DNA of 64,000 nucleotides from DYFT01 sp041695085 (lineage in GTDB: Bacteria > Bacteroidota > Ignavibacteria > UBA10030). Positions 59,208-64,000 of the stretch are shown in pieces (the first letter of the stretch is position 1; the number at the start of each line of letters is the position of its first letter). Made by a program: the position numbers and the translations under genes. The notes beneath the pieces are model-generated. The model was not told the DNA's origin. It made no database searches and was given only the letters and a program-made list of their open reading frames with translations. Where the stretch lies: the NCBI GenBank assembly GCA_041695085.1, contig JBGFRO010000047.1:1-64000 (forward strand). Direction: 5' to 3'.

Positions 59208-62200
59208 ATGACCCGTCCTAGTTTCTCTCTCTGCGTCCGGCAGCGGGGGATGATGGGGGTTTTGTTGCTGCTCATTCCGACACTCCTCCTTGGTCAGAGG
59301 CGACCCGATCCGCCGACTGGACTTTCGGTCTCGAACGTGACAACGAGTGGTGCGACTCTTTCCTGGACCTCAGTGAGTGGGGTCAGTCAATATGAAATTC
59401 AGGTGTCGAGCAGTACGAATTTCAACAATGCTGAATTTGCAGATTCCACATCATCGACTTCCATCGAGGTGAGGGGGTTGACATCCAACAAGCAGTACTC
59501 TTGGAGAGTACGTTCGGTCGCTGGAGGACGAGAGAGCAACTGGGAAGATGGACCTCCGTTCAAGACACTTGCAGCTCCACCTCCACCACCGCAAGCGCCT
59601 GCGATACCGACAGGGCTTACGGCTACACCCTCGACAACGAGTGCAACACTTAGCTGGAACTCCGTAACGGGTGCGACTTCCTACACTGTGTTGGTGACGG
59701 GACCTTCAAGCTTCAGCTTCTCGGCAAATCCAACGGCTACATCCGTCTCCGTCTCCGGTTTAACGCCGGGCACCACCTATAACTGGCAGGTTTCTGCAAA
59801 GAACAACGCGGGTGAGAGCGCCCCAGCCTCTTCAAGTTTCACCACCCTCGTTGCTCCGCCAAGCTCAGCTCCGGCCATCGTCTCTCCTGCGAACGGTGCG
59901 TCGAATGTCCCGATCGAACCGACGCTGCAATGGAGTGCGGTTGCGGGCGCAAAGACGTACACGCTCGAAGTATCGGAAAAGGAAAACGTGAGGCCCATCC
60001 TTTTCACGGCGAGCCGAATTACCGAAACCTCACACGGTGTCAGTGGACTGCTTGGTGAGACGACGTATTATTGGAGAGTACGTGCAGAGAATGAGGCGGG
60101 AGCCGGTCCTTGGTCCGCCACTGCGAACTTCAAGACCGTCTCCACGAAACCTCCGGCTCCCTCCCTGGTCTCGCCCTCGAACGGCGCCACGGGTGTCTCG
60201 ACCAGTCCCACGCTTGAGTGGCAAGAGATTGCTGGTGCCCAGTCTTACGCTCTTGAATACACAACGGATCAGCAATTCAGGCAGAATGTTACGAGTGAGA
60301 ACGTGACGCGAGCGCGCGTAGCGCTGAGAGGGTTAAATAACAACACGGTTTACTACTGGCGTGTGAACGCGAGGACCGCTGGAGGGACGAGCGATTGGTC
60401 ATCAGTCTTTCACTTCACGACGGTGAGTGCAGCTCCAACTGCTGCGCCTTCGATTGTCTCTCCGGCAAGTGGCTCGACCAATGTTCCGATCAATGCTACG
60501 TTAATGTGGACTGCCGTGACCGGAGCAAAGTCCTATTCCGTCGAGCTCTCTGACAGGCAAAACATGAATTCGGTGTTATTCTCAGCTACCGATATCACGG
60601 CGACGTCTCACGGTGTTGGAGGACTTGCTGGAGAAACCAAATACTATTGGAGGGTGCGTGCTGAGAACGAGGGGGGAGCTGGCCCTTGGTCATCTGTCGC
60701 GAATTTTACAACGGCTTCGACGAAGCCATCTGCCCCTGAGCTTGTGAGTCCAACAGATGGAGCGATCGATGTACCGACTACTGTAAGATTTGAATGGCGA
60801 CCCGTTGTGGATCGCATCAGCTACACGGTGGAGTATTCGACAGAGAGAGAGTTGAAGAGAGAGGTCACGACTCTCAGTGCAGCGACCGCGTATATCGAAG
60901 TAAGTGGCTTGGCGAATGGTACGAAATACTTCTGGCGCGTGAATGTTCGTACGAGCGGAGGCGTGAGCGATTGGTCTCCGATCTTCAATTTCACCACAAC
61001 GTCAGGCAAACCGCCAGCCCCAACGGGATTGTTAGCTGATCCGGGGTCGACGAAGGTGACGCTCTATTGGAATCCAGTGATCGGCTCCGTCGGTTACGAT
61101 GTGCAGGTTGCAGAAGATGAGAGATTCACCCATAGCAGGGTGAAGGGTGAGACTTCGGTGGCCGGAACCACTGCCGTTATGACCGGACTTGAAGCGGACC
61201 GGCTGTATTACTGGCGCGTGCGTGCAAAGACCGCCAGCGTTGTTGGCGACTACTCTCAGCCTCAAACGTTTCGAACTCTGAAATCGCTAGCGGCACCGGA
61301 GCTTACTTCTCCAGCTAATAATTCTGTTCATCAGCCCGTCACACTCTCTCTCAATTGGAAGCAAGTGACGGGTGCTGATTCATACGGCGTTCAGGTGGCG
61401 AGCGATCGACAGTTTCGACAAATCCTTATTGATACGTCAGGCATACGTGTTTTCTCGTATCCTCTTTCGAGGCTCTCTCCAAATGCGAACTACTATTGGC
61501 GGGTGAACGCTTCCAATGCCCAAGGCACGAGTCCCTGGTCGGCGGAGTGGTCGTTCAAAACGGCCTCGAGCACACTTGCGAGACCAGTGCTCGTCTTTCC
61601 TTCGAACGGGGCGTCGTCCGTTCCCTTGACAATAAACTTGGTATGGAGACGCGTTGCCGGAGCGACGCAATATGATGTTCAATGGTCGACCGACAATCGA
61701 TTCGCCGATAATCTGCATGAGGCAAAGGCGGATACGAGTGCAGCGCTCATCATTTCGGGATTGTCACCGAAGACAAGGTACTTTTGGCGCGTACGAGCAA
61801 GATCAGCGGTAGAGACAGGCGAGTGGTCAAACGATTTTTTGTTTACAACAGCCGAATCACATTTATTGCGACCTCGTCTTGTTGCGCCAGAGAAGGGCGC
61901 GCGCGATGTTCCCACCAACGTCTCGCTCGAGTGGATGCCCGTTCCCAACGTGACGTTTACGCTTCAATATGATACCGACCAGAGATTCGGTTCGGCGGTT
62001 ATTGTACGAGGACTCTCCGTTGCGTTCTATCGGATCAACGGCTTGTTGCCTCGTCAGCGCTACTACTGGAGAGTTCAGTCACAAGACAGCCTCGGGGTAA
62101 GCGAATGGTCGGAGGAGTATCATTTCACGACAGGAGCGAGTCAACTTGTCGCACCCGCGCTTGTTTCGCCGAGTGACCGAGCAAGGGATGTGCCAACCAA

Positions 62201-63872
62201 CGTGACCCTTCAATGGTCGAGGGTGGCAGGTGCCCTTTGGTATTCGATCCGATATACAGCCGACAGGCAAAAACGGGATAGCATCATCATCGTCGAACCG
62301 GTTGAAAAGACTCAACTTGAGCTCAAGGGTTTGTCACGCAATACAACGTACTTCTGGAGCGTTCAGGCGAAGGACTCTGCCAACGCGAGCCTTTGGTCAG
62401 GGTGGGCAGAATTCACTACCGGCTCTGGGCAGTTGGCGAGGGTTTCACTCCTTTCGCCCCCGGATAAACAACGAGACATTGTGCTCAATCCGACCCTCGA
62501 ATGGAGCTCAGTGCATGGGGCGGTATGGTATCAGTTGCAGATATCAACCGATCGACAACTTAGAAGCGGTGTTGTGCACGTCGATAGTATTCGCTCTACC
62601 AGTTATGGTATAACGAATCTCCTTGTCAACACAACTTACTTTTGGCGCGTTCAGGCAAAAGGGGTGTCGGATGTAAGTGAATGGTCAGATGTCTTTGAGT
62701 TTCGAACAGGCACGGCAACACTCCTTGTGCCAATTCTGTATTTGCCGCCGAACGAAGCGACGGGAATCTCCACAGAGATCACACTCAGCTGGAAATTGAC
62801 TCCGGGGGCGACGGGCTATGCTGTTCAAGTTGCGGAGGATAAGAACTTCCGTCGCGACAAGGTGCTCGATGAATCCCTTATCCGCTCATCGACGGTGGAG
62901 TTGAAGAATTTGAAACCAAAGACGACGTATTACTGGCGCGTGATGGCAAAGGATACGATCGGCTCGAGTGCCTGGTCGGATGCTTGGAGTTTTACCACCG
63001 GCTCCGGTATTCTCGCCACGCCGCAACTCATCGAGCCCGCTGATGAGAAGAAGGGAGAATCCATCGTCCCAACGCTCTCGTGGACAAACGTTACCGGCGC
63101 CACAAGCTATACCCTCCACGTTGCAAGGGATAGCAATTTCAGAAGAGAACTCATAGAAGTGACAGGAATATCGAGATCGTCGTACACGCTGAGTGAACTT
63201 GCAAAGCAAGAGACGTACTACTGGCGCGTTCGAGCAACCAACGGCAAAGACTCGAGCGACTGGTCGCAGGTTTGGAAGTTCACCACAGGGAACGGACCGT
63301 TAGGCGTTCCTACTCTGCTCGCTCCCGCGAATGGACGCGACGCTTCACTCAATCCGACGTTGAGCTGGCTCCCCTCACAGGGCGCTACGTCGTACAAGCT
63401 CCAAGTCTCCAGTCAAAATGATCTGATTGTGGATGCTTCCGGTGTAACGGCCACAAGCTTTACCGTAACCGGTCTGGAGAACCGCAAGCGGTACACGTGG
63501 CGCGTGAAAGCGGTAAACGCACGGGAGGAGAGCGATTGGTCGGAGAACTGGACTTTTACCGCTTTGTCGACCGTGACATCCGTGGGAGTAATATCCGGTG
63601 AAATACCGGTCGCCTTTCTGCTTCACCAGAATTATCCCAATCCGTTCAACCCCGCGACGACGGTTCAGTTCTCGCTTTCCTTCGAGTCGGATGTCCGGCT
63701 CGAAATCTATGACGTGTTGGGTAACCTCGTCAGCACGTTGATTGATCGCCGATTGCACGCCGGAACGTATAGCATAGTCTGGAACGCGTCGGGCATGCCC
63801 TCCGGCGTGTACTTCTCTCGCCTCCATACCACGGACTATACAGCGACAAGGCGCTTGTTGTTATTGAAGTAG
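59208..63872 (+). CDS. Secreted protein of 15 fibronectin-III repeats with T9SS sorting domain
   Basis: About 1,554 residues from ATG 59208; starts at 59136 or 59250 are possible, and the signal peptide (MMGVLLLLIPTLLLGQ) lies at 59250. Fifteen FN3-like repeats are counted by the YYWRVRA-type strand before each W-F-T ending. The last 85 residues are a type A T9SS domain: LLHQNYPNPFNPATTVQFSL, VRLEIYDVLGNLVSTLI, AGTYSIVWNASGMPSGVYF. The protein is therefore sent through the type IX system to the outer surface or released. FN3 repeats suggest binding to polysaccharide or other surface components. Confidence 0.93.
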   Translation: MTRPSFSLCVRQRGMMGVLLLLIPTLLLGQRRPDPPTGLSVSNVTTSGATLSWTSVSGVSQYEIQVSSSTNFNNAEFADSTSSTSIEVRGLTSNKQYSWRVRSVAGGRESNWEDGPPFKTLAAPPPPPQAPAIPTGLTATPSTTSATLSWNSVTGATSYTVLVTGPSSFSFSANPTATSVSVSGLTPGTTYNWQVSAKNNAGESAPASSSFTTLVAPPSSAPAIVSPANGASNVPIEPTLQWSAVAGAKTYTLEVSEKENVRPILFTASRITETSHGVSGLLGETTYYWRVRAENEAGAGPWSATANFKTVSTKPPAPSLVSPSNGATGVSTSPTLEWQEIAGAQSYALEYTTDQQFRQNVTSENVTRARVALRGLNNNTVYYWRVNARTAGGTSDWSSVFHFTTVSAAPTAAPSIVSPASGSTNVPINATLMWTAVTGAKSYSVELSDRQNMNSVLFSATDITATSHGVGGLAGETKYYWRVRAENEGGAGPWSSVANFTTASTKPSAPELVSPTDGAIDVPTTVRFEWRPVVDRISYTVEYSTERELKREVTTLSAATAYIEVSGLANGTKYFWRVNVRTSGGVSDWSPIFNFTTTSGKPPAPTGLLADPGSTKVTLYWNPVIGSVGYDVQVAEDERFTHSRVKGETSVAGTTAVMTGLEADRLYYWRVRAKTASVVGDYSQPQTFRTLKSLAAPELTSPANNSVHQPVTLSLNWKQVTGADSYGVQVASDRQFRQILIDTSGIRVFSYPLSRLSPNANYYWRVNASNAQGTSPWSAEWSFKTASSTLARPVLVFPSNGASSVPLTINLVWRRVAGATQYDVQWSTDNRFADNLHEAKADTSAALIISGLSPKTRYFWRVRARSAVETGEWSNDFLFTTAESHLLRPRLVAPEKGARDVPTNVSLEWMPVPNVTFTLQYDTDQRFGSAVIVRGLSVAFYRINGLLPRQRYYWRVQSQDSLGVSEWSEEYHFTTGASQLVAPALVSPSDRARDVPTNVTLQWSRVAGALWYSIRYTADRQKRDSIIIVEPVEKTQLELKGLSRNTTYFWSVQAKDSANASLWSGWAEFTTGSGQLARVSLLSPPDKQRDIVLNPTLEWSSVHGAVWYQLQISTDRQLRSGVVHVDSIRSTSYGITNLLVNTTYFWRVQAKGVSDVSEWSDVFEFRTGTATLLVPILYLPPNEATGISTEITLSWKLTPGATGYAVQVAEDKNFRRDKVLDESLIRSSTVELKNLKPKTTYYWRVMAKDTIGSSAWSDAWSFTTGSGILATPQLIEPADEKKGESIVPTLSWTNVTGATSYTLHVARDSNFRRELIEVTGISRSSYTLSELAKQETYYWRVRATNGKDSSDWSQVWKFTTGNGPLGVPTLLAPANGRDASLNPTLSWLPSQGATSYKLQVSSQNDLIVDASGVTATSFTVTGLENRKRYTWRVKAVNAREESDWSENWTFTALSTVTSVGVISGEIPVAFLLHQNYPNPFNPATTVQFSLSFESDVRLEIYDVLGNLVSTLIDRRLHAGTYSIVWNASGMPSGVYFSRLHTTDYTATRRLLLLK

Positions 63873-64000
63873 CAGTACGACAACTTGACCACCATCTCGC
63901 TCCTTGCCCACGAGTTTGAAGAAGCTCTGACCCTGTTGGATTGAAGAAGGGTTCAACTGATACTCCTGTTGAATCATTGATAATCGTGCTTCCTTCTTCT
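63861..64000 (-). CDS. Partial minus-strand gene at window end, unknown
   Basis: On the minus strand the frame enters from the window edge as KKEARLSMIQQEYQLNPSSI, continues QQGQSFFKLVGKERDGGQVVVLLLQ and stops at 63863-63861, overlapping the last 12 bases of the FN3 gene tail-to-tail. It has no stop for 46 codons and a beta-strand-like end. It might be the C-terminus of a real gene beyond the window, or chance. Confidence 0.4.
   Translation of the reverse strand, partial: KKEARLSMIQQEYQLNPSSIQQGQSFFKLVGKERDGGQVVVLLLQ

Overview
The window reads as a chromosomal segment of a Bacteroidota-group bacterium, most likely from the Ignavibacteria/Chlorobi side. The best evidence is the 15-repeat fibronectin-III protein at the right end, which closes with a type IX secretion (T9SS) sorting domain containing the QNYPNPFNP motif. 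Other support comes from a three-gene sdhCAB set with a single cytochrome b subunit, the E. coli-like ybaB-recR pair, and a two-residue-perfect promoter style (TTGACA-N17-TATATT). Species cannot be named from this sequence alone.

Layout. 1-583 holds clustered small palindromes and no convincing gene. 584-8333 is an integron gene-cassette array: eleven or twelve cassettes, all genes on the minus strand, each normally followed by an attC site with GTTRRRY-type core ends. At its head (8329-8604) lies a broken integron integrase that keeps the integrase-specific extra domain but has lost its N-terminal half and its catalytic C-terminus, and it ends exactly at a GTTAGAC core. REP-like hairpins and a glgP remnant (8757-9110) follow. 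9.3-12.2 kb is a small accessory block: DUF3574 lipoprotein, haem-binding protein, a divergent pair of small HTH regulators around a perfect palindrome, a stand-alone receiver protein, and a tandem SANT-like protein.

12.2-34.8 kb is mostly minus-strand metabolism and envelope genes: dioxygenase-like, flavin reductase, creatininase-like, subtilisin-type lipoprotein, YbjQ family, a LytS/LytTR-type two-component pair, LiaF-like membrane proteins, and a scattered molybdenum hydroxylase set (mocA-like, xdhC-like, iorA/iorB-like), with OsmC, oligoendopeptidase F, a redoxin, a PafA-like phosphatase, an e(P4)-like acid phosphatase and transketolase. 35-54 kb is a housekeeping stretch, mostly plus strand: short asparaginase, ABC-F ATPase, tRNA-Asn, ybaB, recR, two related lipoproteins, pheA, ftsX, sdhCAB, a 1,217-residue TPR protein, an unknown 423-residue protein, obg and an orphan FecCD permease. 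54-64 kb has a metallo-beta-lactamase-fold protein, a DUF4139 protein, an ECF sigma/anti-sigma pair and the large secreted FN3 protein.

How it fits together. The integron array is the most unusual part: a store of small, mostly uncharacterised genes (three SRPBCC-fold proteins, a GNAT, an MDR oxidoreductase, membrane proteins) apparently frozen by loss of the integrase. The molybdenum hydroxylase genes form a functional group although other genes separate them.
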